Positions 43,083 through 51,901 are shown, counted from the first letter of the stretch. The stretch: 64,000 nt of DNA from JBOZRQ01 sp050789255 (GCA_050789255.1 JBOZRQ010000013.1:1-64000); one strand, 5' to 3'. The notes: a model not told the origin generated them from the letters alone. Numbers and translations: made by a program.

Positions 43083-43972
43083 CGATGCAAGTTCTGATCA
43101 CGACGCTCATGGTGCTTGCGGGGGCAACCCTTCGCTCGGCGACCCCGCTGTTGCTCACCGCCCTGGGTGGCATTACCTCGGAGCGGTCGGGCGTGGTCAA
43201 CATCGCCCTGGAAGGGATCATGCTGGTCGGCGCCTGGGCTGCCGTCTACTTCTCCTTCCTGACCGGCTCCGGCTGGTTGGGGCTCCTGGGCGCCATCGGC
43301 TGCGGCGTGATCATCGCCGGGATCCATGCCATCGCCTCGATCAAGTACCACGCCAACCAGGTGGTGAGCGGCACCGCCATCAACCTGCTGGCCTCGGGCT
43401 TCACCGAGTTCATGATGAGCAAGGTCTGGGAGAACGCCGGCCAGTCCCCGGCGGTCAACAAGATCCCGGGCCTGTTCGGGTTCAGCTACTTTGTCTACTT
43501 CGCCTTTGCCGTCGCCTTCTTCATGCAGTACATGCTGTGGAAGACCCCCTGGGGGCTCCGTCTGCGGGCTGTGGGTGAGCATCCGCTGGCGGCTGACACG
43601 GTGGGCGTGAACGTCCAGAAGATGCGCTACTGGGGTGTGCTGCTCTCGGGCGTCTTCGCCGGCCTGGCGGGCGCCAGTCTGTCGATCGGCCTGCTGTCTC
43701 GGTACACCAACGGCATGTCGGCTGGCCGAGGCTTCATTGGCATCGCGGCGATGATCTTTGGCAAGTGGAATCCCATCGGCGCGATGTGGGCCTGCCTGCT
43801 CTTCGGCGCTGCGGAGTCGCTGGGCACGGTCTTCCAGACGCTGGGCGTCCCGGTGCCCAACCAGTTCCTGACCATGGCGCCCTATGTGCTGACGATGCTG
43901 GCCCTGGCCGGCGTGGTGGGCCGGTCCACCGCCCCCGCCGCCGGCGGCATCCCTTACGAGAAGGCTCATTAA
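43079..43972 (+). CDS. Nucleoside-type ABC transporter permease 2
   Basis: The 297-residue partner permease (NupC/YufQ-like) begins QVLITTLMVLAGATLRSATPLLLTALGGITSERSGVVNIALEG and carries TPWGLRLRAVGEHPLAADTVG. Its ATG overlaps the TGA of permease 1 behind AAGGAGG. It closes the four-gene operon, followed at once by a terminator. Confidence 0.92.
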   Translation: MTMQVLITTLMVLAGATLRSATPLLLTALGGITSERSGVVNIALEGIMLVGAWAAVYFSFLTGSGWLGLLGAIGCGVIIAGIHAIASIKYHANQVVSGTAINLLASGFTEFMMSKVWENAGQSPAVNKIPGLFGFSYFVYFAFAVAFFMQYMLWKTPWGLRLRAVGEHPLAADTVGVNVQKMRYWGVLLSGVFAGLAGASLSIGLLSRYTNGMSAGRGFIGIAAMIFGKWNPIGAMWACLLFGAAESLGTVFQTLGVPVPNQFLTMAPYVLTMLALAGVVGRSTAPAAGGIPYEKAH

Positions 43973-44006
43973 GTGGAAGGGGGGCTGAGCGCAGCCCCCC
44001 TTCCAC
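43973..44006 (+). terminator. Terminator of the nucleoside-type ABC operon
   Basis: GTGGAAGGGGGGCT and AGCCCCCCTTCCAC form a perfect 14-base stem with a six-base loop, starting at the base after the permease stop codon. A C-rich rather than U-rich tail follows, so efficiency is uncertain. Confidence 0.65.
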
Positions 44007-44175
44007 CCTTCCCCCGCCTCTGGTAAAGCCCGTCGCCGATCGTGACGCACATGTCGTCACGACCGGCTCTGCCTCGGACGAGTTCAAGAGCCCCTGCCGA
44101 GTCAATTCGGCGGGGGTTCTTTCTGTGTATGGGCGCCGCACGCATGGGGATGCTATGGAGGTTGGAGGTGTCCCC

Positions 44176-45099
44176 GTGCGCGCAGCAATAGCCGCTTATG
44201 GCCTGGCCAAGCAGTTCCCGACTGGACACGGCGTGCGCTCCGTAACCTTCGAGATCCCCCCGGGCGAGGTGGTGGCGCTGCTGGGCCCCTCCTCCTCGGG
44301 CAAGTCGACCCTGCTGAAGATCCTGGCGACCCGGCTGGCCGCCACCCATGGCTCCTTCGCCGTGCTGGGCCACCAGGTCCCGGCGTACCACCCCCGGACT
44401 GCCAGCATCGCTGCGGTGCGCCAGGAGGTGGGCGCCCTGCTGGAGGAGGCCCCGGTGGCCGGCGACCTGAGCGGCTGGGAGAACGCCTGGCTGCTGGGGC
44501 GGCTGCACGGCATAGGGCGCCGGGAGCTGGAGCACCGCCTCGGGGTGCTCTTCGAGTGGGCCGGCATGGCGGCATGCAGCCGGCGCCCCGCCCGCACCTA
44601 CAGCTACCCCATGCGGCGAAAGTTGGGGCTGATCGGCGCGCTCCTGCATAACCCCCGGGTGCTGCTGCTGGATGAGCCCTTTCACGGGCTGGAGATGGAG
44701 GGGCGCGCCGCCCTGCAAGCCGCCCTGCTGGAGGCTGGGCAGCGCGGCGCCACCGTCTTGGTTGCGACCAGCGACCCGGCCGAGGTCAAGCACCTTGCCA
44801 CCCGGGCGATCCTCCTGGACGGGGGACAGGTTCTGGCGGAGGGTCCCCTGCCTTCCCTGCTGGAGAGTCTCGGTCGCTGGAGCTCGATCGAGGTGAGACT
44901 GGCGGGCGCCTCGGGGGCGCCGGACCTGACGATGGTGCCCGGGCTCTGCGCCCCGCCGGAGTATGTGAATGGAGGGATCCGCGTGCGAGTGAGCGACGCC
45001 GACCGGGCGCTGGCGCCCCTGATGGAAGCCCTGGTGCGGGCGGGCGGCCGCGTGGCTGCGGTGGAGGTGCGGCATCCCGGGGTGGGACGCATCCGATGA
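44176..45099 (+). CDS. ABC exporter-type ATP-binding protein
   Basis: This 307-residue ATPase has Walker A GPSSSGKST and Walker B VLLLDEPFHGLE; the signature region is degenerate (YSYPMRRKLGLIGAL instead of LSGGQ). The last 90 residues hold a small regulatory domain as in drug and lipid exporters. The start is GTG at 44176 with GGAGGT six bases upstream. It overlaps the next gene by four bases, so both make one exporter; substrate is unknown. The weak signature motif is noteworthy. Confidence 0.83.
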   Translation: MRAAIAAYGLAKQFPTGHGVRSVTFEIPPGEVVALLGPSSSGKSTLLKILATRLAATHGSFAVLGHQVPAYHPRTASIAAVRQEVGALLEEAPVAGDLSGWENAWLLGRLHGIGRRELEHRLGVLFEWAGMAACSRRPARTYSYPMRRKLGLIGALLHNPRVLLLDEPFHGLEMEGRAALQAALLEAGQRGATVLVATSDPAEVKHLATRAILLDGGQVLAEGPLPSLLESLGRWSSIEVRLAGASGAPDLTMVPGLCAPPEYVNGGIRVRVSDADRALAPLMEALVRAGGRVAAVEVRHPGVGRIR

Positions 45100-45746
45100 A
45101 CGCCCTCTGGTACAAGGAGTGGCGGGAGTTCTCCGCCAGCCGCCGCACGCTGCTCCTTCGACTGCTGCTCCCGGCGCTGCTCCTCGCCCCGCTCCTGCAG
45201 GTGCCCGCCCTGCAGATGCCGGCCCTGGCGGGCGCCCTGTTCTGGCTCGGGGCGCACGGCACGGCCGCCCAGATCGCCCGGGAGCGCCTCTCGGGCTACC
45301 TGCCCCGCCTCGCCCTGACCCCGGTCCCGCCGGCTCAGCTGATCCTGCACCGGGTGCTCTGCCGGACGGTCTTGCTGGCCCTGCAGATGGGCGCCGTGCT
45401 GGCGCTGGCCGCGTGGTACGGCGCCCTATCTGCCCGGCTGATGCTCCTGGTGCCTGCCATGCCGGCAGCGGTGGCCGCCGGGGCGCTGATCGGGCTGCGG
45501 GCGCCCTCCCGGCGGGGCGCCCAGCTGGCCGGCATGCTCGTGGCCCTGGCATCTGCCGTGGCAGGCTGGGGCACCGGCCAGCAGGCCTCCCCGCCACCCG
45601 GGGCATCCGCCCTTGCGCTCATGAGTGCCGCCGGTCCGGGGCTCCCCCTCCATCTCACAGTATGGGTGCTGATGGCCGGGCTTCTGATCGCGGCCATCTA
45701 CGCCGCCCCGGCAATTCTCGGTGCGCCGGAGGAACAACAGCACTAG
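45096..45746 (+). CDS. ABC exporter-type membrane protein
   Basis: A 216-residue protein with about six hydrophobic segments and an N-terminal amphipathic WYKEWREFSASRRTL, as in ABC-2 and CcmB-like permeases. Size (about 220 residues) and a helix plan close to CcmB make a haem-exporter-like fold possible, but no cytochrome maturation genes are near. It is translationally coupled to the ATPase gene and lies 120 bases before tatA. Confidence 0.72.
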   Translation: MNALWYKEWREFSASRRTLLLRLLLPALLLAPLLQVPALQMPALAGALFWLGAHGTAAQIARERLSGYLPRLALTPVPPAQLILHRVLCRTVLLALQMGAVLALAAWYGALSARLMLLVPAMPAAVAAGALIGLRAPSRRGAQLAGMLVALASAVAGWGTGQQASPPPGASALALMSAAGPGLPLHLTVWVLMAGLLIAAIYAAPAILGAPEEQQH

Positions 45747-45866
45747 AACCGGCGCCCTACGTCGCAACTAGCGCTTTTTCGGGACAAAAAACCTGTAGGC
45801 ATTCGGGTCCGATTCCGGTAGACTGGAGAGCGTAATAGTTTCACTCTCAGAGGGGGCTACTCGCGT

Positions 45867-46073
45867 ATGTTCAGCAAAATCGGCCCTGGTGAACTCATTC
45901 TCATCATCGGGGTGGCGCTGGTGATCTTTGGCCCGTCCAAGCTGCCGGAACTGGGCAAGGCCGTAGGCAAGTCGATCCGTGAATTCAAGGGCGCCATGAA
46001 GGAGACGGCCGACGAGGTGACCAAGGCCGCCACCACCGAGGTCCAGGCGGCTGCCACCGAGCCCAAGCAATAA
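45867..46073 (+). CDS. tatA: Twin-arginine translocase subunit TatA/TatE
   Basis: The 68-residue protein has one membrane helix (GELILIIGVALVIFG), the FGPSKLPELGKAVGKSIREFK amphipathic hinge and a charged tail, the standard TatA plan. TatA multimers form the pore that moves folded proteins across the membrane. GAGGGGG lies upstream of the ATG and a perfect terminator follows, so it is monocistronic; tatC is not in the window. Confidence 0.93.
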   Translation: MFSKIGPGELILIIGVALVIFGPSKLPELGKAVGKSIREFKGAMKETADEVTKAATTEVQAAATEPKQ

Positions 46074-46087
46074 TCCGCTCCAAGTCA

Positions 46088-46122
46088 AAGATCCGCTAAG
46101 CGCAACGCTTAGCGGATCTTTT
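46088..46122 (+). terminator. Terminator of tatA
   Basis: AAGATCCGCTAAGCG and CGCTTAGCGGATCTT form a perfect 15-base stem with a CAA loop and run into TTTTGTC, a strong rho-independent terminator 15 bases past the stop. Confidence 0.9.
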
Positions 46123-46287
46123 GTCATATCTGCGACTCGAACCGAACTGAAGCGGACCCGTCTCCGTCAGCCCCTCGGAACTAGACGTTACAGACTCGTA
46201 CAGCTCTGTGATGCGCAGGAACATGAAGGGTATTTCAGAACAATGCCGAATCCCGTCTCTCATTCTACATCTCAGTAGGGGGCCCAA

Positions 46288-47256
46288 ATGAACGATACTG
46301 CACTGCAGAAGACATTAGAACTTCAGCTATTTGACAGCTTGAAACCGGAGTTAACATCGTTCTGTTATAGAATGCTAGGATCGATCGATGACGCAGACGA
46401 TGCCGTTCAGGAAACCTTTATTCGTGTTTGGAAAAGCTGGAGATCATTCAGACACGAATCCTCATACAAAACATGGGTTTATCGGATTGCTTCAAATATA
46501 TGCCTGGACAAGCTAAGACAAGCGAAACGGCGAACTCGTCCCGTTGACATTTCCGACCCCGCGGTATCCATGATCGTACCTAGTGAAACGCTCCCTGACT
46601 CATCCTGGATCTGGCCTGCCCCAGAATTTCCCGGAAATCCAGAGACTATCCTCATTCGAAAAGATACGCTTCAACTCTGTCTTATTGCACTCCTGCAAGT
46701 TCTGCCGCCACGCCAACGTGCAGTTCTCCTTTTGAAAGACGTATTTGAGTGGTCCTCCAAACAGATTGCAGAGTCGTTAGGAATGACCCCAGCAGCAGTT
46801 AACAGCGCCTTGCAAAGAGCTAGAGAAACGCTGAATCGGGCGAAACTCCGTTCTGAAGAGTACAGCTTAATGAATGTCCAGCCTGATCAAGAACTGCTTT
46901 CCCGGTATGTGGAAGCTTTTGAACGGTTTGATATCGATGCACTGGTCGCCTTGTTTCATGAAGAAGGCCGTATGTCTATGCCACCTTTCCCTATGTGGGT
47001 ACAGGGCAAGGCCGATCTGTTCAAGTTTTTCTCGCTTACACGCTGGCATTGTTTCGGGTCCAGGTTTGTGCCGACAACGGTGAATGCCGGTTACCCGGCT
47101 TTTGCGCAATATATGCCGAGTAATGACCAAACCTGCTTGATCCCATGGGGAATTCACGTCATCGTGATGAAGGACAACAAGATCTATCACCTCCAGAATT
47201 TCATCAACACCAAGTTGTTTTTGCGATTTGGGCTTCCTGCACAATTAGACCGATGA
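46288..47256 (+). CDS. ECF sigma factor with SnoaL-like C-terminal domain
   Basis: This 322-residue protein has sigma region 2 (FCYRMLGSIDDADDAVQETFIRVWKSW) and region 4 (LKDVFEWSSKQIAESLGMTPAAVNSALQRARETL, about 150-183), then a ~120-residue SnoaL-like domain (LLSRYVEAFERFDIDALVALFHEEGRMSMPP). The tail replaces a separate anti-sigma factor in such groups and may bind a small ligand. Base composition is clearly less GC-rich than the neighbours, with many A/T third positions, and it sits with a VOC gene of the same kind, so recent transfer is likely. GTAGGGGG precedes the ATG. Confidence 0.9.
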   Translation: MNDTALQKTLELQLFDSLKPELTSFCYRMLGSIDDADDAVQETFIRVWKSWRSFRHESSYKTWVYRIASNICLDKLRQAKRRTRPVDISDPAVSMIVPSETLPDSSWIWPAPEFPGNPETILIRKDTLQLCLIALLQVLPPRQRAVLLLKDVFEWSSKQIAESLGMTPAAVNSALQRARETLNRAKLRSEEYSLMNVQPDQELLSRYVEAFERFDIDALVALFHEEGRMSMPPFPMWVQGKADLFKFFSLTRWHCFGSRFVPTTVNAGYPAFAQYMPSNDQTCLIPWGIHVIVMKDNKIYHLQNFINTKLFLRFGLPAQLDR

Positions 47257-47317
47257 ATAGTGCCATTGGATTACGTCTGAATAAGTGAGAATCCAAAAAA
47301 CTATTGGGGTGATCGAA

Positions 47318-47713
47318 ATGGCATTGACCTCCTCACAGACTTTTGTGAACCTACATGTACAGAATATAAAACAATCAATGGCGTTTTTCGCGGGGCTCGG
47401 CTTTGAGTTTGATCCGCAGTACGCAGTCGAGGATCGATCTGCTTGTATGGCGATTGGCGACAATATCATGGTCATGTTGGTGACGGAGGAATTCTTTAAG
47501 ACGATCACGGGAAAAGAGGTCGTCGACACCAACAAGTATGCACAGTTGACCATTGCGTTGTTCGTTGAAAGCCGGGAAAAGGTTGATGAGATCGTCAACA
47601 CAGCCGCATCATTGGGCGGGAATTTAGTTACCGAACCGGAAGATTACGGTTTCATGTACCACTGGGGCTTCCAGGACCTGGATGGCCACTTGTGGGCCAT
47701 CAATGCGAGATGA
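47318..47713 (+). CDS. VOC family protein (glyoxalase-like)
   Basis: The 131-residue protein has the VOC pattern: TFVNLHVQNIKQSMAFFAGLGFEF at the start and MYHWGFQDLDGHLWAINAR at the end. Similar small VOC proteins are often genome neighbours or targets of SnoaL-tailed sigma factors. The start is ATG 47318 behind GGGGTGATC. AT-richer codon use is shared with the sigma gene 61 bases upstream, and both were probably acquired together. Confidence 0.85.
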   Translation: MALTSSQTFVNLHVQNIKQSMAFFAGLGFEFDPQYAVEDRSACMAIGDNIMVMLVTEEFFKTITGKEVVDTNKYAQLTIALFVESREKVDEIVNTAASLGGNLVTEPEDYGFMYHWGFQDLDGHLWAINAR

Positions 47714-47767
47714 GATCCGCGGGATCAGCGTAATCCGCGGCGGTCATGCATATTTCGAGACGTCACC

Positions 47768-47804
47768 TAAAGACCCCCGAACAGCCTTGGCTGCCGGGGG
47801 TCTT
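47768..47804 (-). terminator. Terminator of ileS
   Basis: AAGACCCCCG and CGGGGGTCTT form a ten-base stem with a ~15-base loop that itself can pair (GCC...GGC), ten bases past the ileS stop on the minus strand; TTTAGG follows. Confidence 0.75.
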
Positions 47805-47813
47805 GTGACGCAC

Positions 47814-50636
47814 TTAGCTATTCGCCTCAGCGTTCAGCGTGACCACCACGCCGGCGCAGCGCTCGCAGAGGTTCGGGTGGGCCTCGATCACGCCAACTTC
47901 ACGGTAGTTCCAGCAGCGCTCGCACTTGCAGCCCTCGGCTCGGACCACCTCGATGCTCAGGTCCTCGGGGCCGTGGCCGTAGAAGGTGCCGCTGGGCGCC
48001 GCATCCCCGCCGATGAACAGCTTGACATCGCTCACGATCAGCAGCGAAGGCAGGTCCGAGAGGTGGGCCTGGAGCAGATCGGCCAGGCCGCCCTCGGCCC
48101 CGGCGGTGACGTACAGGTTGACTGCGGCTTCCTGGCTGGAGCCGATGTGCTTCTCGGCCCGGGCCTTCTCCAGCACCGCCTGGGCGGCAGAACGGACGTC
48201 CAGCAGCTTCTCCCACTGCTCGGCGAGCCCGTCATCGACGAAGGAGCCGTCCGGGCACGGCATGGTCAGCAGCTGCGAGGTGGCCGGCGAACCATCCACC
48301 TTCGGCAGGTAGCCGTACGCCTCTTCAGCGGTGAAGCTGAGCACCGGGGTCATCATGCGGATCAGGGCGTCCGCCACATGGTAGAGCACGGTCTGGGCGC
48401 TGCGCCGCTCCCGGGAGGTCGGGTGGCTGGTGTAGAGCCGGTCCTTCAGCACGTCGAGGTAGACGGCGGACAGGTCGACGGCGCAGTAGTTGTTCAGGGT
48501 GTGGTAGACCACCCAGTACTCGTACTCCTGGTAGGCCTTCGACACCTTGTCAACCACGCCCTGGAGCCGGTGCATGGCGTACCGGTCAAACTCGAGCATG
48601 TCCGCTCGCTCGACCATGTCCGTGTTCGGGTTGAAGTCGTAGAGGTTGCCCAGCAGGTAGCGGAGCGTGTTGCGGATCTTGCGGTAGGCCTCCGCCACGT
48701 TCTTGATGATGTTCGGCGAGGCGGAGACGTCGCCGCGGTAGTCCGACGAGGCGACCCACAGGCGCAGGATGTCGGCGCCGTACTCCTTGCAGACCTGGAG
48801 CGGGTCGACGCCGTTGCCGAGCGACTTGGACATCTTCCGGCCCTGCTCGTCGACGGTATAGCCGTGGGTCAATACCGCCTTGTAGGGCGGCTTGCCGTCC
48901 CGGGCGACCACCGAGGTGAGCAGCGAGGACTTGAACCAGCCGCGGTGCTGATCCGAGCCTTCCAGGTAGAGGTCGGCCGGCCAGGCCAGCTCGGGCCGGG
49001 TCTCCAGCACGCCAACGTGGCTGGAGCCCGAGTCGAACCAGACGTCGAGGATGTCCTTCTCCTTGCGGAAACGGGTGCCGCCGCAGTGCTTACAGGTCAG
49101 GCCGCCCTCGGGGTAGAAGTCCTCGGCCGGGCGGATCCACCAGGCGTCCGAGCCCTCACGCTCGACGATCTCCGAGACCCGCTTGAAGACGCCCGCCTCA
49201 TAGGACGGCTCGTCGCAGCTCTCGCAGGTCAGGATCGGGATCGGCACGCCCCAGGAGCGCTGCCGGCTGATGCACCAGTCCGAGAGCCCCTCGATCATCG
49301 CACCGATGCGGTTAACGCCCCACTCGGGCACCCACTTCACATCGTGAACCGCCTTGAGGGCGGTCTCCATGAAGCCCTCCACCTTGGCAAACCACTGGAC
49401 CGTAGCCCGGTAGATGACCGGGTTCTGGCAGCGCCAGCAGTGGGCGTACTGGTGACGGATCTTGCCCTGGGCCAGCAGCATGCCGGCCTCATCCAGCGCC
49501 TGGATGATGACCGGGTTCGCCTTCTCGTAGTACATACCGGCGAACGGTCCCGCCTGCTCGGTGAAGACGCCCTTGTCGTTGACCGGGTTCAGCACGGGCA
49601 GGCCGTACTGCTGGCCGACGGCAAAGTCCTCATGGCCGTGGCCCGGAGCGGTGTGGACGGCGCCGGTGCCATCCTCCACGGTGACGTGCTCGCCCAGGAT
49701 TACCGGGCTGACCCGGCCCATGAGCAGGTGGCGGTAGCTGACGCCCTCCAGGTCGGCGCCCTTGTACAGCGCCTTCGGCTCACCCACGGTGACGCCGATC
49801 GCTTCAGCCACCTTGTTTGCGAGCGCAGTGGCCAGGACCAGGTCGCCCTTCTCGGTGGCGTACAGGCCGTACTCCACCTCGGGGTGCAGGGCGATGGCCA
49901 GGTTGGCGGGCATGGTCCACGGGGTGGTCGTCCAGATCACCATGTGGGCGCCCTCGGGCAGCTTGCCCATGCCGTCGACCACCGGGAACTTGACGTAAAT
50001 CGAGAAGGAGGTCTTCTCGGCGTATTCGATTTCGGCTTCGGCCAGGGCGGTCTCGTCGACCGGGCACCAGTAGACCGGCTTCAGGCCCCGGTAGACATGG
50101 CCCTGAGTCGCCATGGCGCCGAAGACCTCGATCTCCTTGGCCTCGAACTCGGGGTGCAGGGTCATATAGGGATGCTCCCAGTCGCCACGGACGCCCAGGC
50201 GCTTGAAGGACTCCTTCTGGACGTCCTTCCAGTGATAGGCATACTCGGCGCAGTGGCGCCGCAGCTCGACCGGGTCGACCTTGTTCTTGTCGACCTTGCC
50301 GTCCTTGAGGGCCTTTAGCTCGATCGGCAGACCGTGGGTGTCCCAGCCCGGCACATACGGGGCGTCGAAGCCCGCCATGGTGGCGTGCTTGACCACGATA
50401 TCCTTCAGCACCTTGTTCATCGCGGTGCCCAGGTGGATGTCGCCGTTGGCGTAGGGCGGGCCGTCATGCAGAATGAACTTGGGGCGCCCCTTGGTGGCAT
50501 CCTGCACCGTGCGGTAGAGGTCCAGCTCCTCCCAGGCCTTGAGCTGCTGGGGCTCACGCGTAGGCAGGTTCGCCCGCATGGGGAACTCGGTCTGGGGCAT
50601 GTTCAGTGTCGCTTTGTAGTCAACCTTCTCCGTCAT
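47814..50636 (-). CDS. ileS: Isoleucyl-tRNA synthetase
   Basis: This 940-residue class I synthetase charges tRNA-Ile. The HIGH-type motif is GDIHLG (65-70) in PPYANGDIHLG, the KMSKS loop is in GRKMSKSLGNG, the editing domain includes WTTTPWTMPANL, and the C-terminal zinc knuckle shows CKCERCWNYR and NLCERCAG. It is the bacterial IleS1 type. A T-box leader upstream couples expression to uncharged tRNA-Ile. In Bacillus it is followed by ylyA-lspA; here 19 kb lie between. Confidence 0.96.
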   Translation of the reverse strand: MTEKVDYKATLNMPQTEFPMRANLPTREPQQLKAWEELDLYRTVQDATKGRPKFILHDGPPYANGDIHLGTAMNKVLKDIVVKHATMAGFDAPYVPGWDTHGLPIELKALKDGKVDKNKVDPVELRRHCAEYAYHWKDVQKESFKRLGVRGDWEHPYMTLHPEFEAKEIEVFGAMATQGHVYRGLKPVYWCPVDETALAEAEIEYAEKTSFSIYVKFPVVDGMGKLPEGAHMVIWTTTPWTMPANLAIALHPEVEYGLYATEKGDLVLATALANKVAEAIGVTVGEPKALYKGADLEGVSYRHLLMGRVSPVILGEHVTVEDGTGAVHTAPGHGHEDFAVGQQYGLPVLNPVNDKGVFTEQAGPFAGMYYEKANPVIIQALDEAGMLLAQGKIRHQYAHCWRCQNPVIYRATVQWFAKVEGFMETALKAVHDVKWVPEWGVNRIGAMIEGLSDWCISRQRSWGVPIPILTCESCDEPSYEAGVFKRVSEIVEREGSDAWWIRPAEDFYPEGGLTCKHCGGTRFRKEKDILDVWFDSGSSHVGVLETRPELAWPADLYLEGSDQHRGWFKSSLLTSVVARDGKPPYKAVLTHGYTVDEQGRKMSKSLGNGVDPLQVCKEYGADILRLWVASSDYRGDVSASPNIIKNVAEAYRKIRNTLRYLLGNLYDFNPNTDMVERADMLEFDRYAMHRLQGVVDKVSKAYQEYEYWVVYHTLNNYCAVDLSAVYLDVLKDRLYTSHPTSRERRSAQTVLYHVADALIRMMTPVLSFTAEEAYGYLPKVDGSPATSQLLTMPCPDGSFVDDGLAEQWEKLLDVRSAAQAVLEKARAEKHIGSSQEAAVNLYVTAGAEGGLADLLQAHLSDLPSLLIVSDVKLFIGGDAAPSGTFYGHGPEDLSIEVVRAEGCKCERCWNYREVGVIEAHPNLCERCAGVVVTLNAEANS

Positions 50637-50664
50637 GTCGGATTCCTCCCGGTCACCTGTTTAC

Positions 50665-50962
50665 AAAATACAAAAACCTCGCCCCCGGTAAGGGGCGAGG
50701 TTTACCCTCGCGGTACCACCCTTGTTGAACAGCCTGAGCAGCCGTCCATCTTCCTTGCAGCGGGACCCCGGCCTTGCGGTGATCCCCGGCCCTGGTAACG
50801 GCGGGCTGCCGTCCACGCCTACGGCCGCGTAACGGGCCGTTCGGGTGGAAGCTCTGGGGTGATGTTCCCGGGTCGCAGGGGCGCCAACCTTGCACCACGA
50901 GGGTTGGCTCTCTAGGCCCAGCGATAGGTCCGGTACTCGTCCCCGTCATCGCTTTTATTCTT
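50665..50962 (-). promoter_or_regulatory. T-box leader of ileS with isoleucine specifier and terminator/antiterminator
   Basis: On the minus strand the leader holds, in order, GACGAGTACC (the AGTA side of the S-turn, near 50940), GGGAACATCACC with the specifier codon ATC (Ile) at 50861-50863, the conserved T-box AAGGGTGGTACCGCG (50709-50723), and a terminator AACCTCGCCCC/GGGGGCGAGG followed by TTTTTGTATTTT. Uncharged tRNA-Ile would stabilise the antiterminator and allow ileS transcription. Placement and every key motif agree with the known family. Confidence 0.93.
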
Positions 50963-50968
50963 GTGCAA

Positions 50969-50997
50969 ATGCTAGCACGGGCGAACGATGGTGTCAA
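50969..50997 (-). promoter_or_regulatory. Promoter of the ileS leader
   Basis: TTGACA and TAGCAT are spaced by 17 bases on the minus strand directly upstream of the T-box, a near-consensus vegetative promoter. It lies just beyond the 3' end of the DUF1540 gene. Confidence 0.75.
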
Positions 50998-51004
50998 GTT
51001 TGAC

Positions 51005-51286
51005 TCACGCGTGGGGAAACTTCTGCGCCAGATGGGCGTCGGTGTTGCGCTGGTCCTGGACCGGACCGGCGTGGGAGTATCGGGGGCGGAAGGTCTTGCA
51101 GGCGGTCTGCATGCAAGTGTCGGCCTCCGAGCTCTCCAGCTTCGAGCCCATGGGGGCGTCCACCTGGTCCGGCCAGTCGGCAGCCTGGTCGTCGGTGACG
51201 ATCAGGATCTTCTCGGCCAGACAGTGGTTGTTCTTGCCCCAGTAGTCGCAGTTCTGAACGGTACAGTAGACCTCCAACTGCGGCAT
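51005..51286 (-). CDS. DUF1540 domain protein
   Basis: The 93-residue protein has the cysteine pattern of DUF1540: VYCTVQNCDYWGKNNHCLAEKILI at the start and ADTCMQTACKTF near residue 60, so five to six cysteines that may bind metal. Family function is unknown; members are frequent in spore formers. ATG 51286 is chosen because AGGGGG lies nine bases upstream. The last ~25 residues after the domain are low in conservation signals. The ileS promoter overlaps its 3' flank. Confidence 0.8.
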   Translation of the reverse strand: MPQLEVYCTVQNCDYWGKNNHCLAEKILIVTDDQAADWPDQVDAPMGSKLESSEADTCMQTACKTFRPRYSHAGPVQDQRNTDAHLAQKFPHA

Positions 51287-51403
51287 GCGCTGCACCCCCT
51301 TGATTCGGCGGCTCGGAGCTTAGTTTGTCCGGTCGCTTCTGGGGGCGTGCACGCGAAAAAACGGCCCTGGAGCCAGTGGACTCCATGGCCGCTTTTGGAT
51401 GGA

Positions 51404-51901
51404 CTAGCGCTCGGGCTCGTCGGCAAGGCGGCCGGCGGCAACCTGCTGGAAGGGATCCCGCAGGTTGTCGATGGCTTCCAGCTGCGCCTGAAGGAGAGAA
51501 CGCACCTGTGAGCGCATGATGTACGCCGCCCGGGACAGATCGGCATTCTCGTCGGCAATGCGGCGGGCCTTTACCTGGCCGGCTTCAATAATGCGCTCTG
51601 CCTGGAGCCGGGCCTCCTGAATAACCAGGTCCGACTCTTTGCGGGCGTTGGTTTTGATATCTTCCGCGGCCTCCTGGGCGACCACCAGGGTTCGGTTGAT
51701 GGTCTCCTCGAGGCTACGGTACTGCTCGAGCTTGCCTTGCAGGTGCTCGATCTGTTCCTTGAGATGAGCGTTCTCCCGGATCAGGAGCTCAAACTCCTGG
51801 ATCACCTGGTTCAAAAACTCATCGACGGCGTTTCGGTCGTAGCCGCCAAACCACTTCTTGGGGAACTCCATGTTATGGATATCAAGCGGCGTGATCGCCA
51901 T
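51404..51901 (-). CDS. divIVA: DivIVA domain cell-division/polarity protein
   Basis: The 165-residue protein starts ITPLDIHNMEFPKKWFGGYDRNAVDEFLNQV, the membrane-binding DivIVA motif, and continues as a long coiled coil (about 30-130). DivIVA marks curved membrane at the division site and pole and helps chromosome anchoring during sporulation. It stands between yggT and ileS as in other Bacillota. GCAGGTGA precedes the ATG. The usual RNA-binding ylmH gene between yggT and divIVA is missing. Confidence 0.93.
   Translation of the reverse strand: MAITPLDIHNMEFPKKWFGGYDRNAVDEFLNQVIQEFELLIRENAHLKEQIEHLQGKLEQYRSLEETINRTLVVAQEAAEDIKTNARKESDLVIQEARLQAERIIEAGQVKARRIADENADLSRAAYIMRSQVRSLLQAQLEAIDNLRDPFQQVAAGRLADEPER

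Noticed and set aside
47682..50318. 878-codon open frame opposite ileS
   Set aside because: ileS on the other strand has all catalytic motifs; the antisense product has no recognisable domain.
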